Positions 11,449 through 22,088 of a stretch of 64,000 nt of DNA are shown here, one piece after another. Made by a program: the position numbers and the translations under genes. Source of the DNA: Dryococelus australis (lineage: Eukaryota; Arthropoda; Insecta; Phasmatodea; Phasmatidae); assembly GCA_029891345.1 (NCBI GenBank), contig CM057006.1, positions 43,978,556 through 44,042,555 of the forward strand, in the 5' to 3' direction. Within the stretch, counting starts at the first letter, position 1, and every line of letters starts with the position of its first letter. The notes beneath the pieces are model-generated. The model had not been told where the DNA came from. It worked only from the letters and a program-made list of their open reading frames with translations, and did not search any database.

Positions 11449-11640
11449 AAGTGGTTTACACCATGGAGGATTTTTACCAACTTTATTTGCAGTTTTAGGT
11501 GCGCTCGGTGCTTTAGCTGGAGGAGCTATTGCAGTTTATAATTCTGTTGGAAAAAAAAACACATAAAAATAATTAGAAGAACAACAAATACACAATTTAG
11601 CAATGGAAAATAAAAATGAAAGTGTGACGATCTACCTAAT
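11449..11640 (+). pseudogene. Hydrophobic core-like (adenovirus pX-like) small protein remnant
   Basis: The frame gives GSGLHHGGFLPTLFAVLGAL, then a glycine/alanine-rich membrane-type helix (about 25 residues), two stops after VGKKNT, and LEEQQIHNLAMENK. Short proteins with GG-F-LP-x-L, a glycine-zipper helix and a tail ending HN-x-AM are regular partners of the protease gene in Polintons and related viruses, where they are thought to be minor virion or core components. The family assignment is by motif only. The C-terminal part abuts the protease remnant. Confidence 0.5.
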
Positions 11641-11803
11641 AGAATGCACAAAAATGAATGTGCTGTGGTAAATTTATATATTTGAACCAATCCTGGTACT
11701 CATTGGGTTTGCTATTTTAAAGAAAACAATGATGTTTACCATTTCGACCATTTTGATTCAGTTATTTGTGGACATAAATGTTCATTTGTTTTATATCTAT
11801 AAT
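11641..11803 (+). pseudogene. Adenain-like cysteine protease remnant with an internal deletion
   Basis: The frame reads KNECAVVNL, a TGA stop, then GTHWVCYFKENN, YHFDHFDS and finally ICGHKCSFVLYL with a stop at 11801-11803. GTHWV supplies the catalytic His of the Ulp1/adenain fold, FD.FDS follows the usual acidic residue, and CGHKC looks like the segment around the catalytic Cys. Adenain-type proteases mature capsids; in intact members these blocks lie farther apart, and the N-terminal part is longer, so this copy has lost sequence as well as gaining a stop. It is inactive. Confidence 0.72.
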
Positions 11804-11844
11804 TTTAAGTTTAATGAAATAATTCTTTTTTTATTTTCTTAATA

Positions 11845-12081
11845 ATGGATATATTAGGGAAACCACTAATCAAATCTTTAAATAAAATTTTTGACACTAG
11901 TGTTTATGCTTGAAAATCATATGTAGATTCACAATGCAATTTGAGTGTTTCTTCTCTACAAAGCGAACTATCCAACTGTTTTGATTACACAAAATCATAT
12001 GTTTCTTTTCTAGGATATAGACGTGTTAATATAGGTGAACCTGTAGATAATAAAGATGCAGCCAATAAAAGATATTTCGAG

Positions 12082-12148
<67 letters not shown>

Positions 12149-12778
12149 TTCTGCATTAAAAAGGGATGTAGATTCGAAATATAAAACTATTATATCTGAT
12201 TATGATCTAAAAGAAAATACAAATTTACAATTCAGTAATACTATTGCTGATTGTATAAAACGAATAAATAATGCGAACAAACATTAAAAAAGGGTGTAGA
12301 TTCGAAATATAAAACTATTATTTCTGATTATGCCTTAAAAACCGATGTCGAATCAAAATACAATACTAGTGCTTCTAATTTAAAAACATATTTAGATTCA
12401 AAATATAATACCATCGTTTCTGCTTTACAATATTAACTTAGTAAAGATTTTGTTCATACACCATACTATGTTTCTATTCAAATTCGTAGAATTAATAATA
12501 TAGCTGATCCTGTAGATGGCAAAGATGCTGTCAATACAATATATTTTGATGAAAAATCGCAAAATTTAAACAAATTAGTTTTGAATTGCTGTCATACACT
12601 TGTTAACACAAAAGTAAAAAAAAAAAAAACTAAAGAAGACTCCAATAGTTACAAAATTAAAACCAATCAGTATAAAAATTCAAGGAAGGAAAATTTCATA
12701 CATTTTATTTATGTGGAACCTGGAATGAAAATAATAATGTTTTTCGCATTGACGATGATGTAAATTTATTTTCTTTTT
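11845..12778 (+). pseudogene. Fibre-like protein with repeated 'N-x-x-x-P-V-D-x-x-D-A' motifs, decayed
   Basis: ATG 11845 opens MDILGKPLIKSLNKIFDTS. Coding-like blocks follow: SELSNCFDYTKSYVSF, RRVNIGEPVDNKDAANKRYF (near 12025-12080), repeated LDSKYNTIVSA-type units (12300-12430), and RRINNIADPVDGKDAVN (near 12490-12540). The G/ADPVDxKDAxNxxYx motif recurs in tail- and fibre-type proteins, where it sits between coiled-coil stretches; a host-attachment role is known for such fibres in viruses and is inferred here. The gene is split by a (TA)n expansion at 12083-12144, by the loss of frame after it, and by stops. Confidence 0.55.
12083..12144. repeat. (TA)n microsatellite inside the fibre gene
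   Basis: About 30 uninterrupted TA units directly after the codons for NKRYF. It shifts or destroys the reading frame, so the expansion post-dates the functional gene. Confidence 0.9.
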
Positions 12779-12929
12779 AATGGATTATACTATTTATAAA
12801 ACAATTTTTGATCATTTATCTCATGACACTAACTCATATTAAGGGAACTTCAAAAATAGATTATAGTAATTCTTTTGATGTTACCAGAGGTGAGTTTCTA
12901 ACTATTAAAAATTAAAAAAATAACTCATC

Positions 12930-13063
12930 TAATTATTTTGTTGATGTTCTATCTTTAATTGATATTGCAAATGCAAATTTAGAAAAATCGTCAATAATTT
13001 GTATAACATATTTGAAACCATTGTTGATATTTAATATGCCTTTTAAATTTCCGGTATCCATCT
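12930..13063 (-). pseudogene. Retroviral-type integrase core fragment
   Basis: From about 13060 the minus strand encodes MDTGNLKGILNINNGFKYVI followed by QIIDDFSKFAFAISIKDR, then a stop. This matches the first two beta strands of the rve integrase core: the first catalytic Asp lies in MDTGNL, and IDDFSKFAF is the usual second strand. The rest of the core, with the second Asp and the Glu, was not found downstream. Integrase is the enzyme that inserts Polintons and makes 6-bp duplications. The fragment directly abuts an unrelated coding fragment (13064-13251), so a deletion junction near 13063 is likely. Confidence 0.68.
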
Positions 13064-13251
13064 CTTATACATTTAAAATTTAATTGGATCTCTATATACT
13101 TTTGTCTTTCTATTTCATAACTAAGATTTCTATCTTTATGGTTAAATTCATCACACTAAATAGCTAATTTTTTACTGTTGAAAATTTAAATTATTTAAAT
13201 CAAATAATGTAGTGTTATCTTCTAGTTGTTTGTCAAGTGATTCGGCCATTT
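13064..13251 (-). pseudogene. N-terminal and nuclease-like fragment beginning MAESLDKQ
   Basis: ATG 13251 (minus) opens [20 protein letters not shown] and stops after 25 codons. In another frame KLAI-stop-CDEFNHKDRNLSYEIERQ and KYIEIQLNFKCIRD follow. The pattern hydrophobic-E/stop-CDE.NH.DR...YE.ERQ..IE..L recalls the C-terminal endonuclease-like domain that accompanies BRO/KilA-type proteins in insect elements, which would agree with the BRO array nearby. The fragment is cut off by the integrase piece. Assignment is tentative. Confidence 0.4.
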
Positions 13252-13267
13252 TGTAAGTAGGAAATCT

Positions 13268-13338
<71 letters not shown>

Positions 13339-13368
13339 CAGATTTCCTACTTACAAAATGGCCGAATC
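13239..13368. repeat. Palindrome 1: 33-bp arms around a (TA)n core
   Basis: The left arm GATTCGGCCATTTTGTAAGT continues with AGGAAATCTGTTT. After about 70 bp of TA repeats, the right arm is the exact inverse, ending ACAAAATGGCCGAATC. The arms include the start codon and first codons of the MAES fragment, so this is an inverted duplication of a gene start and its leader. Confidence 0.9.
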
Positions 13369-13369
13369 A

Positions 13370-13527
<158 letters not shown>

Positions 13528-14460
13528 AGACCAGATACATTGATAAATATAGCATGTCTTACTCAATTCGACAAAGAATATCAATATCATTAATGAATTG
13601 TTGTTGAGTATAATTATTTCCGACAATATTTAATAGTTACGAAAACACGCAATCTGATCATTCATTGTTTCTTTCATTCTATGACATAAATTGATAGAGT
13701 TCTGAATATAATTAAATATTATTATTTGTATACAATTTGGATATTCATTTTTAATTTTATGGATACTTCTTTGAAGATTTATTTATTTCAGTTCTAATGG
13801 CATAATAATCATATTCACAAGCACCATCATATAATTTTAAAAGAACAAAAGTTGGATTTAAATTTAAATTTTGTGTTTGTGGAACAATATGTGGGGTCAT
13901 CTCTCTGATTACCTTATTTCTAACGTTTATTACATCTAATGCTATATCAACAGATTGTCTTAAATTTTCTATACGTTCATTTTTATTTTTGTTTAGATCT
14001 TTGAAATGATTAACTTAATTTTCAACATTTTTATCTGCCGGTCTTTTAATTCAATCATTTTTTGTAATTTATATTCACCATGTTTTCTAATTGGCAGCAA
14101 AATTTCTTCATATAACCAATCTTGAAATTTTTCAGCCATTTCCATTTTAGAAGTAGCCAGAAACTGAAAAAGACCTGTTTCATTAACAAAACAGTTAGAT
14201 TTTTGAATAGCACTAAGTGTCAGTGTTTTGCCGACACCTAATTCATCATATGATTTTAAATATTTTTCTTTTATTTTATCTAATACATCATCTCTAGGTC
14301 GTTTATAGCCACGTATTCGAGCAATCTGATTGGCATAAAACCAAGGATTATTATTCTCATCAATAATCACAGAAACTCGTTTACCATTGTAAATAAGTTT
14401 GTTGTTTATATCTACAATTGAGCCCGTTTTTTATATGCGAGATTATGCGCATGTGAAATT
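13528..14460 (-). pseudogene. BRO-N family protein, array copy 1
   Basis: On the minus strand, KLIYNGKRVSVIIDENNNPW leads into a 125-codon open stretch (14370-13993) holding the BRO-N signature: NPWFYANQIARIRGYKRP, KSNCFVNETGLFQFLATSKM and EMAEKFQDWLYEEILLPIRK, then HGEYKL. The BRO-N domain (baculovirus repeated ORF; also in insect DNA viruses and phages) binds DNA and is usually N-terminal. A C-terminal domain in other frames gives LNPTFVLLKLYDGACEYDYY and AIRT (13870-13790). This is the best preserved open frame of the array. Frameshifts separate the N-terminus, BRO-N and C-terminal domains, so it is a pseudogene. A neighbouring unit (14519-15500) is a tandem duplicate. Confidence 0.78.
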
Positions 14461-14518
14461 GGCGAGTTGTAATGCGTGTTTTTGTATATATTCTTTTTTA
14501 TTAAGAAAAAGAAAAATT

Positions 14519-15500
14519 AAAGAATATAATTTTACAAAATATAGACCAAATTCATTGATAAATATAGAATTGCTTCTTACTCAATTTGACGAAGAGCTTT
14601 ATATCATTAATCAATTGTTGCTGAGTATAATTATTTCCAACGATATAAAATAGTTACGAAAACACTCAATATGGTCATTCAAAGTTTCTTTCATTCTTTG
14701 GTATAAATATATAGAATTTGGAATATAATCAAATCTCAATAATTCTTCGCAATTTGGATGTCTACTATCTATTCTATACAACAATCTTTGAACATATTTT
14801 CATCGAGTTCTTATGATGTAATAATCATATTCAAAATCATTACCAAATAATTTTAAAGGAACAAAAGTCTGATTTAAATGTTGAATTTGTGTTTGTTGTA
14901 CATGAGGGGTCAATTCTCTGATTACCTCATTTCTGTGAGCTATTCCATCTAATGCCATATGAACTGTCTCTCTTAAATTTTCAATACATTCATCTTTAAT
15001 TTTATTTATATCTCTTAAATGATCAAGTTGGTCATCTTTAATTTTGTTCATGTTTTATGTGCTCTATTTGACCTTCACATAATTGCAATACATCTTTTTG
15101 AATCTTATATTCGCCATGTTTTCTAATTGAAGGAATAACTTCATGTGTAATCCATTTTTCAAACATTTTAGAAATTGGTAATTTTGAGCTCATAGTTAGA
15201 TCATAAAGACCATATTATGTGCTAACAATGGTATTTTTTCATTATATGTTAGTCCCGGAATTTTTCCGGGTCTACTAATCGCTTCTAATTTAACTTTATC
15301 TTCTACATCTACATGTTTTCTTATATCATTATCAGTATCTTTATACTCTACTATTTCATCAACATCTTTGGCGTTAAATCAAGGATTACTACTCTCAACA
15401 ATCATGAAAGATTGTTTACCATTGTAAATAAGTTTGTTGTTAATTATGACTACATTTTTATATGCGAAACTATGCGCAACTGAAATTGGCGAGTTGTTAT
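14519..15500 (-). pseudogene. BRO-N family protein, array copy 2
   Basis: Parallel to copy 1 over about 1 kb: upstream leader with ATGCGCA...GAAATTGGCGAGTTGT, then LIYNGKQSFMIVESSNPWFN (15440-15380), then a poorly preserved BRO-N core (IGLTMS-free, with KHVDVEDKVKLEAISRPGKI near 15320-15270), then the open C-terminal stretch 15051-14800 with MNKIKDDQLDHLRDINKIKD, LTPHVQQTQIQHLNQTFVPL and FEYDYYIIRT. The C-terminal domain is the same type as in copy 1, which fixes the pairing. Premature stops separate the two halves. Downstream, LYQRMKETLNDHIECF (near 14690) precedes an extra FINEFGLY motif. Confidence 0.7.
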
Positions 15501-15699
15501 AAGTGTTTTATATATATTCTTTTTTATAAAGAAAATGAAAAATTGAAGATTTCCATTTATAAAATATAGACAATATTCATTGATAAATACACCAGATTTT
15601 TCATTACCTTTGATGGTGAACTCCCAGTTCACCTTTAATACATTTTGTACTCAACTTCTCCAAAGGTTGGGACCCAATTCTGGACGCACACAAAAATTC

Positions 15700-15852
15700 A
15701 ACTTTTTTTCATTTTATAAATTGTTATATAAAATTAAAGAATATAGGCCAGATTCATTAACAAATTCAGTAATTATTTGTTTACCATCAGATAGCACCGT
15801 TTTGGCACTAGTCAAATCTTCAAACAATTTTCAACATTCTTCAGGCTCCTAG
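15700..15852 (-). pseudogene. BRO-N fragment, array copy 3
   Basis: The minus strand carries LFEDLTSAKTVLSDGKQI, then TEFVNESGLYSLIL near 15770-15720. FVNESGLYSLIL is the core BRO-N motif. A related 'SIFINEYGLY' stretch appears on the plus strand near 16612-16645. The copy is only a fragment. Confidence 0.6.
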
Positions 15853-15978
15853 AGCAGTCTATATTTAAGCCTCATCTGCAGGCTAAATCATGTTATCTCG
15901 ATAAAATTTCAACACCAAATTTTTCTTCTTCTTAATAAATTTTTTCTTTCTAGATAACACAAAACAAAAAAAAAAAAA

Positions 15979-16229
15979 ATGGATTCTCTGCTCAACAAGT
16001 TGAACAATTCGCTTGAATTCACCAAACTACAAGATCTGGAAAAAATTAATGGTGTAATGCTACAGATTTTGAAATTTATGAATCTAATTTTGGAAAAAAA
16101 ATTAATTGTATGCTAGATGGCAAAATAAAAATTTCATTACCAGATCGCTATGTCAAGATACCTGATAAAAATTCTTTGCAACTAATAAATGAGAAGGAAG
16201 TTTTTCTAATGTATAAAGGTTTAAAATAA
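15979..16229 (+). pseudogene. Small conserved Polinton protein (OB-like, function unknown)
   Basis: ATG 15979, after an A-run, opens MDSLLNKLNNSLEFTKLQDL. After a frame change near 16065, FEIYESNFGKKINCMLDGKI and KISLPDRYVKIPDKNSLQLI follow to KEVFLMYKGLK and a stop at 16227-16229. A small protein of this design (F/TKL.DL start, beta-rich middle ending L-P-x-R-Y, L.YKG end) is frequent beside the polymerase in insect Polintons. The beta-strand pattern suggests an OB-type single-strand DNA-binding protein, but that is inference. About 83 codons, one frameshift. Confidence 0.5.
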
Positions 16230-16282
16230 ATGAAAAATTTAAGATTTGTCCATGATCTGGAGTTCTCTATTAAGTACAGTTT

Positions 16283-16501
16283 TTAAGCATTAGTTAAATG
16301 TTTTTTTATTCTTTTTAATAAATTTGTTTCTTTATAAATAAACGTGGCCTTGCCTATCTTTCCTTGCAGTTTGACCAACGTTTTAAAAAGTCGCAGTTGC
16401 TCACGACCACCTTCATATAAATTAGATAGAGCCTCTGAAGTACTTAAAAATTTTGTACATAAATTACATTCACATTTACAGTGCTTACAATTATCACTCA
16501 A
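16283..16501 (-). CDS. Small Cys-rich protein, 72 codons
   Basis: Open frame from ATG 16501: MSDNCKHCKCECNLCTKFLS, then a lysine-rich helical tail ending KRIKKHLTNA. Cysteines form CxxCxCxCxxC with a His, compatible with zinc binding. No family recognised. It is one of the few uninterrupted frames in the element; whether it is a real gene is uncertain because an upstream portion may have been lost. Confidence 0.3.
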   Translation of the reverse strand: MSDNCKHCKCECNLCTKFLSTSEALSNLYEGGREQLRLFKTLVKLQGKIGKATFIYKETNLLKRIKKHLTNA

Positions 16502-16709
16502 ATAGCAAATAGAAGAAGTTTTTAGAGAATTAGTAGAGCATCGAGCATAACATTTTTGTCTGTGTGAATTTTCTTTGATAGCACCGAAATGGTGCTATCT
16601 GAAGATATACAAAAATGTCTATATTTATCAATGAATATGGGTTATATAAAATTGTTGACTGTTTTTATTTTTCTTTATCACAATAAAATATATTTCTTTA
16701 TAAATAACA

Positions 16710-16973
16710 ATGGAATGACTATTCTCCTGTGAAACTGAGAATATTTATATATGCAAGCAATGTAAAAAGTGTGGTGAAGTAAAATCCACAAGTAATTTTC
16801 CATCACATAAATACACAAAAAATAAGCATGTTAACACCTGTAAAAAATGTTACAATGAATATTCTATAAATAGTTATGAGTTAAAAAAGAAGAAAGTACA
16901 ATGCGAATGTGGAAAATCTGTTTGCAAGGTAAATCTCGAAAAGAACAAAAATACTAAATTGCACAACACATGA
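16710..16973 (+). pseudogene. Zinc-ribbon protein, copy 1
   Basis: ATG 16710 is followed after two codons by TGA. Then YICKQCKKCGEVKSTSNFPS, NTCKKCYNEYSINSYELKKK and VQCECGKSVCKVNLEKNKNT, then KLHNT and a stop. Pairs CxxC...CxxC make a treble-clef or zinc-ribbon module of the kind seen in HNH-associated and viral proteins; the later CECG...C...H is a second zinc site. Function unknown. The only clear defect is the early stop, and a downstream start would rescue little. Confidence 0.55.
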
Positions 16974-16984
16974 AATTTTACTAG

Positions 16985-17230
16985 GCGATCATTCAACCAA
17001 GACATGCTTTGTATGCAATGAGAATAACCCTATCTAATCTTATGCCGCATAAAAACACAATAGGAGGGCATTTTAACACTTGCAAAAAATGTTATACCGA
17101 ATATGCCAAACAACATTATGAGTCGAAAATGAGAAAGTACAAAGTGAATGCGGAAAATATGTATATAACCATCCTCTAAAAAAGTATAAAATAGTAAATC
17201 ACACATTACAGCAATATATATTCTAAGTGA
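16985..17230 (+). pseudogene. Zinc-ribbon protein, degenerate tandem copy 2
   Basis: Repeats the layout of copy 1: TCFVCNENNP (near 17005-17030), GGHFNTCKKCYTEYAKQHYE (near 17067-17125), SECGKYVYNHPLKKYK (near 17145-17190). Several frame changes and stops. Adjacent and in the same direction, so a tandem duplication. Confidence 0.5.
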
Positions 17231-17365
17231 AACTTCATAAATTTTTATTATAATAAAATGTATTGTATATAAATATGGCGACATTCAATCTAGCGGCCGA
17301 GTTCAGAGAAAAGAGATTGCGCAAGTTGAGAATAAAAATATAATATTTTTATAAATTACATAAAG

Positions 17366-20300
17366 ATGATCTTATTTGCAAATATTATTCAAGCAAGAAA
17401 ATATAAATGTAAAAATCCTATCGTCAATCTAAATGATTTAACAGTTGCGGAATTAAGAACTAAAGCTAAAAGCTTTAACATAAATAATATATATATATAT
17501 AATTTAAGAAAAACTGATTTAATTACAGCTTTTACACCACTAATTATTGATGAACAAAGAAAAAGAAACTTTGCAAATTTACCTTTTCCAAATGGCAAAA
17601 TAGTATATAGAAAAGCCAAGAAGTATTTAAAAGAAATTGTCCCTCTTTCCACTAAAGTATAGGTGAACAACAAAAATAGAAAATCCAATAAAACCTTTGC
17701 TGTCGAAAAAGCTTTAAAATGCAGGTTATCAGCATATAACATTGAAAATAATTTTAATGTAGTTTTGCCCAGGAATTTTTTAATTTCAGTAAAAAAACAT
17801 GTGTTTAAGATATCATGTGATCAACTTATAAAACTTAGATTTGTGAAATCTAACATTAAACTTGTCGCCCATTTTCGAAGGCGGTAAACTCATGAGATAC
17901 AAATACTTGACGACAGTCAATCACACACATTTACAATATTGAACGAAAGAGACATTAAAAATATTTACAAACAAACAAAAGAAGAAATACTCGCATGAAT
18001 AGAAAACATTGAAAGAAGTAATTCAGATTGGGCTTTACATAGCATAGTTGGATTGCAACTAGCCATAAACAAGTATAATCCATTAGATGGAGCATCTGAT
18101 ATTGAACTACCAGAAGTGATTAAGAATAAAAAAGCATGCATCAATGTGAAGAATGATGACCAAAAATGTTTTCTTTGGGCAATAAAATCTGCACTATTAC
18201 CTGCTGAAAAAACCACCCACAAAGAGTATCGAAATATCAAAATGTGGTACTTAACATTGACAAAGCATTAGATAAATTGGATAAATATGAATATCCCATA
18301 AAAATTGACGATATACCAAAAATAGAAAACCAAATTGATGTCTCTATAAATGTATACTCTATTGATGACAAGTTTAGTGAATATCCACTAAATCTTACAA
18401 AAAGTAAAAAGGACAAACACATAAATTTACTTTATTTTAAAAAATGATACAAACTCGCATTACTGTTGGATTAGATATTTATCTAAATTGCTTTCAGCAC
18501 ATAAAAATTAGCACCAAAGTAAAATTTATATATGTGAGAGGTGTCTTCAATGTTATTACTCCCAAGAGAAATTAAATAAACACACAGAAGATTGTTTTAA
18601 AAATGAACCAGTAAAAATTCAATTACCTTCCAAAGGCAAATAAATAAATTATAAAACTATTAAACTTTCTACGAAAGTTCCTTTCGCAATATATTTAGAT
18701 TTTGAATCAATTCTAAAGAAAATATCAACAACTAAACAAAATCCAAACGAAATAAAAATTTTTTAATTAATCCAAAAATATCCTGTTTTAACAGGTGATA
18801 TCGATAATGGTATTTACAAGATGGTGCTCAAAGAAAGATATAATCTTACTAATGATCAAATAAATAACATTGATTTAAAGGTGAATGATGCATCATACAC
18901 AATGAAATATCAGCTACACGAAGCTTCTAGTTTTTGCTATTATATTGTATCTGATTATGGTGATGTTAAGCCACCAGTTGTATATCGAGGTCTATTTGCA
19001 CATGAAAATGTTATACAATCAATTAAAAGGGAAGTAGAAGAAAGTGGGGAAAAATATTCATAAATCGAAGCAATGCATCGATTAACAAAAGAAGAAATGT
19101 CAGCACACAACAAATCTAGAAAATGCACTGTATGCAAATGTTAATATACGAAGGAAAATAAAAAAAGTGTGCCACCACGATCAAATATCTGGAAAATTTA
19201 TTAACCTAACATGCAACAATTGTAATCTACAAGTAAATATGCCCAATTTTGTTCCAATTTATTTTCATAACTTAGCTGGATATGATGCTCACTTGTTCAT
19301 TAAAGAGCTAGGTTATGATGGAAAAAATATACAGATTTACTTGCGAATAACGATGAAAAGTTTATCACTTCTGGGAAAGAAACAGAAAATTAAAAAATGA
19401 TGTTTATAGACATTCAAATATATGGCAAGTAGTTTAGATAAATTATCGTCTAATCTAACTAAAGTACAAATTAAACATACATGAAAACATTTTCCAAGAG
19501 ATAATGTGCATTCAGTTTTCAGGAAAGGTGTTTACCCATACAATTATATGGATAGTTTTAAAAAAATTAACGAAACTCAACTTCCACCAAAGAGTGATTT
19601 TTATAGTAAATTAAATGAATCTGACATATCTGATGAAGATTATGTGCATGCAAGAAATATGTGGAATCAATTTAATATATAAATATTTGTGAGTATAATG
19701 ATTTATATTTAAAAAGTGATGTACTGTAGTTGACAGACATGTTTGAAAATTTGAGATATACATGTATAAATGCATATTGTCTAGACCCTGTGTGGTATTT
19801 TACAGCACCAGGTTTATCTTGGGGTGCAAAGTTAAAAATGACTAAACAACCACTAGATTTATTTATTACATGATCACGACATGATTTTAATGATAGAAAA
19901 AGTTATATGATTTGGAATTTCACTATGCTGTAAGCGATATGTTAAACCAAATAACAAATATTTGGAAGATTTCAATTCAAATCAAGAATCAAATTATTTA
20001 GCTTATCTCGATGCAAATAATTTATATGGTTGGGTAATGTCTTAATATTTACCATATGGAAGTTTCGATTGGGTTTACTATACAGTATATGATTTAGATT
20101 ACTGGAGTGAAAAAATGTTAAACTTGAAAGACGATTCTGAGAATGGTTATATATTATAAGTTGATTTAGAGTGTCCGCAGAAGCTACATAATTTACACAA
20201 AGATATTCCTTTTTGCCCAGAAAATAAGGTAGTTCCAGGAACATATTATTCTAAACTATTAACAACTTTACACATCAAAGAAAAGTATGTACTGCACTAT

Positions 20301-21180
20301 CGTAGTTTAAAACAGTGCCTAAATGATGGATTGAAGCTTACGAAAATACATAGAATATTGAAGTTTAATCAGTCTGATTGGTTAAAAAAAAAAGTATATA
20401 GATTTTAATACATTGATGAGAACTAATGCAAAAAATTATTTTGAAAAAGATTTTTTTTCAAACTGATGAATAATTCTGCGTTTTGTAAAACAATGGAAAA
20501 TATCAGAAACAGAGTAGATATAAGACTGGTTTCAAGTGAAAACATATGCGAAAAATAAGTTGCTAAACCCAATTTCAAAAGGACTATATTTAATAAGAAT
20601 CTTGCAGCCATTCACATGAATAAAGCGAATGTAAAATTTAATAAGCCTATTTACATTGGCATGTCAATTTTAGATATATAGAAAGAATTGATGTATGACT
20701 TCCATTATGAAGTTATGAAAGCCAGATATGGAGATAAAATTTAATGTGCATTCAAGATACTGATAGCTATATATATAACATTAAAACAGATTTTTTTATG
20801 AAGACATGAAGATGATGTTAGATGAATTTGACACAAATAATTATCAAATGACAATATTTATAACATGTTACAAATAAAAAAAAGTAAAATAATTTTTAGA
20901 ATATGTTGGTCTAAGAGCAAAAATGTTTTCATATAGCATTGAGGGTAAAGAAAACAAAAGATCGAAAGGTGTGAAAAAATGTGTAGTCAATAATAGAATT
21001 ACAGTTTGATGAGTTTGATGATAAAATCCAATATAGAACAATAAGTTTAATATAGAAAGAGGAAACACAAAACATATACAGTCGAAGTTAGTAAAATTGC
21101 TTTAAGTCATTGTGATAAAAAGAGAATTATACTATAAAATAAAATAGAGACACTGCCATATGGGTATCGAAATTTATAAT
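17366..21180 (+). pseudogene. Protein-primed family B DNA polymerase of the Polinton, decayed
   Basis: Order of blocks: a SAP-like motif (DLTVAELRTKAKSFNINNIY, 17428-17495); an N-terminal domain with LPEVIKNKKACINVKNDDQK and CFLWAIKSALLP (18100-18200); EYPLNLTKSKKDKHINLLYF (18380-18440); a zinc-type block and exonuclease motif (FVPIYFHNLAGYDAHLFIKE, 19250-19310); YLKSDVL with DMFENLRYTC and AYCLDPVWYFTAPGLSWGAK (19700-19840); motif A YLDANNLYGW (20004-20033); motif B NSAFCKTMENIRNRVDIR (20470-20525); motif C DTDS (20756-20767); and C-terminal YTVEVSKIALSHCDKKRI. A polymerase of about 1,250 residues would replicate the element, primed by a terminal protein. Many stops and frame switches make it non-functional. 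It is the largest gene of the element and on the same strand as the ATPase. Confidence 0.92.
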
Positions 21181-21289
21181 TTTATTAATGAGAGGTGATG
21201 TCCATTTTGGATACAGATTATTTCTGAAAGAAAACTTTTTTATTTTATGTACCTCTTAAGAGGGTCTATAGCACAGGCCCTGTTGAAAT

Positions 21290-22075
21290 TTTCTAATAAA
21301 ATTTACCGCCATCTTGAAGACAGGGTTTAAAACTTCCAAGCTAGTTTTGTCTTCAGATTTCAAACTTCTTTAATCTCCAAAACAATGTCGTTTTCAGAAC
21401 CATCGAAATCAATTAATCAAGCATTTTCATCTCTAATTTCTAAAACAATGTGATTAAACAGCTCATTATTTATTTGATAAAAATCGGATATGGGGTCTCA
21501 TAGTTAATATAATCTACAGAACATTGTTTTTCGTGGAAAAACTATCAATTATATCCATTTCTAAGTGATTAGATTCATCATATTTTATAAACACACCATA
21601 TACTCAATTACACTGGACATTTGTTTTAATTGGATTAAAATTAGGCAATTTAGTACCACTGACACATTTGTCTTTTTCAATAGTCATATTCATTTCAAAG
21701 CCAAGAAATTCAGATAAGTGATCATTAAGTTTAATATCAAACTTAGTTTTAATCATTATTCTTTTTTTCACACTGTCTGTGGTTATTTCAATGTTATTTG
21801 TGGAAAATGGATCATTGAATTCATAATTTCCTTTAAAGAATCGAAATCCTATTGACCTTTGGGAATTGTTATAACTTCGTTTTTATCAACCACAACAAAC
21901 ATTTTTTCCATTGTAGTAATAGCATTGTTGTCTATATTTGGTGTTAAAAATTTTATGTTGAAACTAATCAATGCTATAGATTAAACTTTATGAATTATAT
22001 CATAGCGAAGCTTCATCTTAAGAATGGAACCATTATCTGTTAACTTGAATACTTTACTATCAATTTATTACAAAA
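21290..22075 (-). pseudogene. Polinton structural-type protein ('LGF' family; minor capsid candidate), decayed
   Basis: The minus strand gives FKLTDNGSILKMKLRYDIIH, then IALISFNIKFLTPNIDNN, MEKMFVVVDKNEVITIPKG (21910-21850), and after a frame change FKGNYEFNDPFSTNNIEITT and IMIKTKFDIKLNDHLSEFLG with FEMNMTIEKD, then KLPNFNPIKTNVQCN. The order (aliphatic start with ALI.F....PNI, ITIPKG, then ..L.FLGFE and ..NF.PI) is that of a beta-rich protein widespread in animal Polintons that I believe to be a minor virion protein; that role is inference. Stops after VQCN and further on break it. It lies head to head with the ATPase, starting about 15 bp away. Confidence 0.5.
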
Positions 22076-22088
22076 GTGATATTAAATT

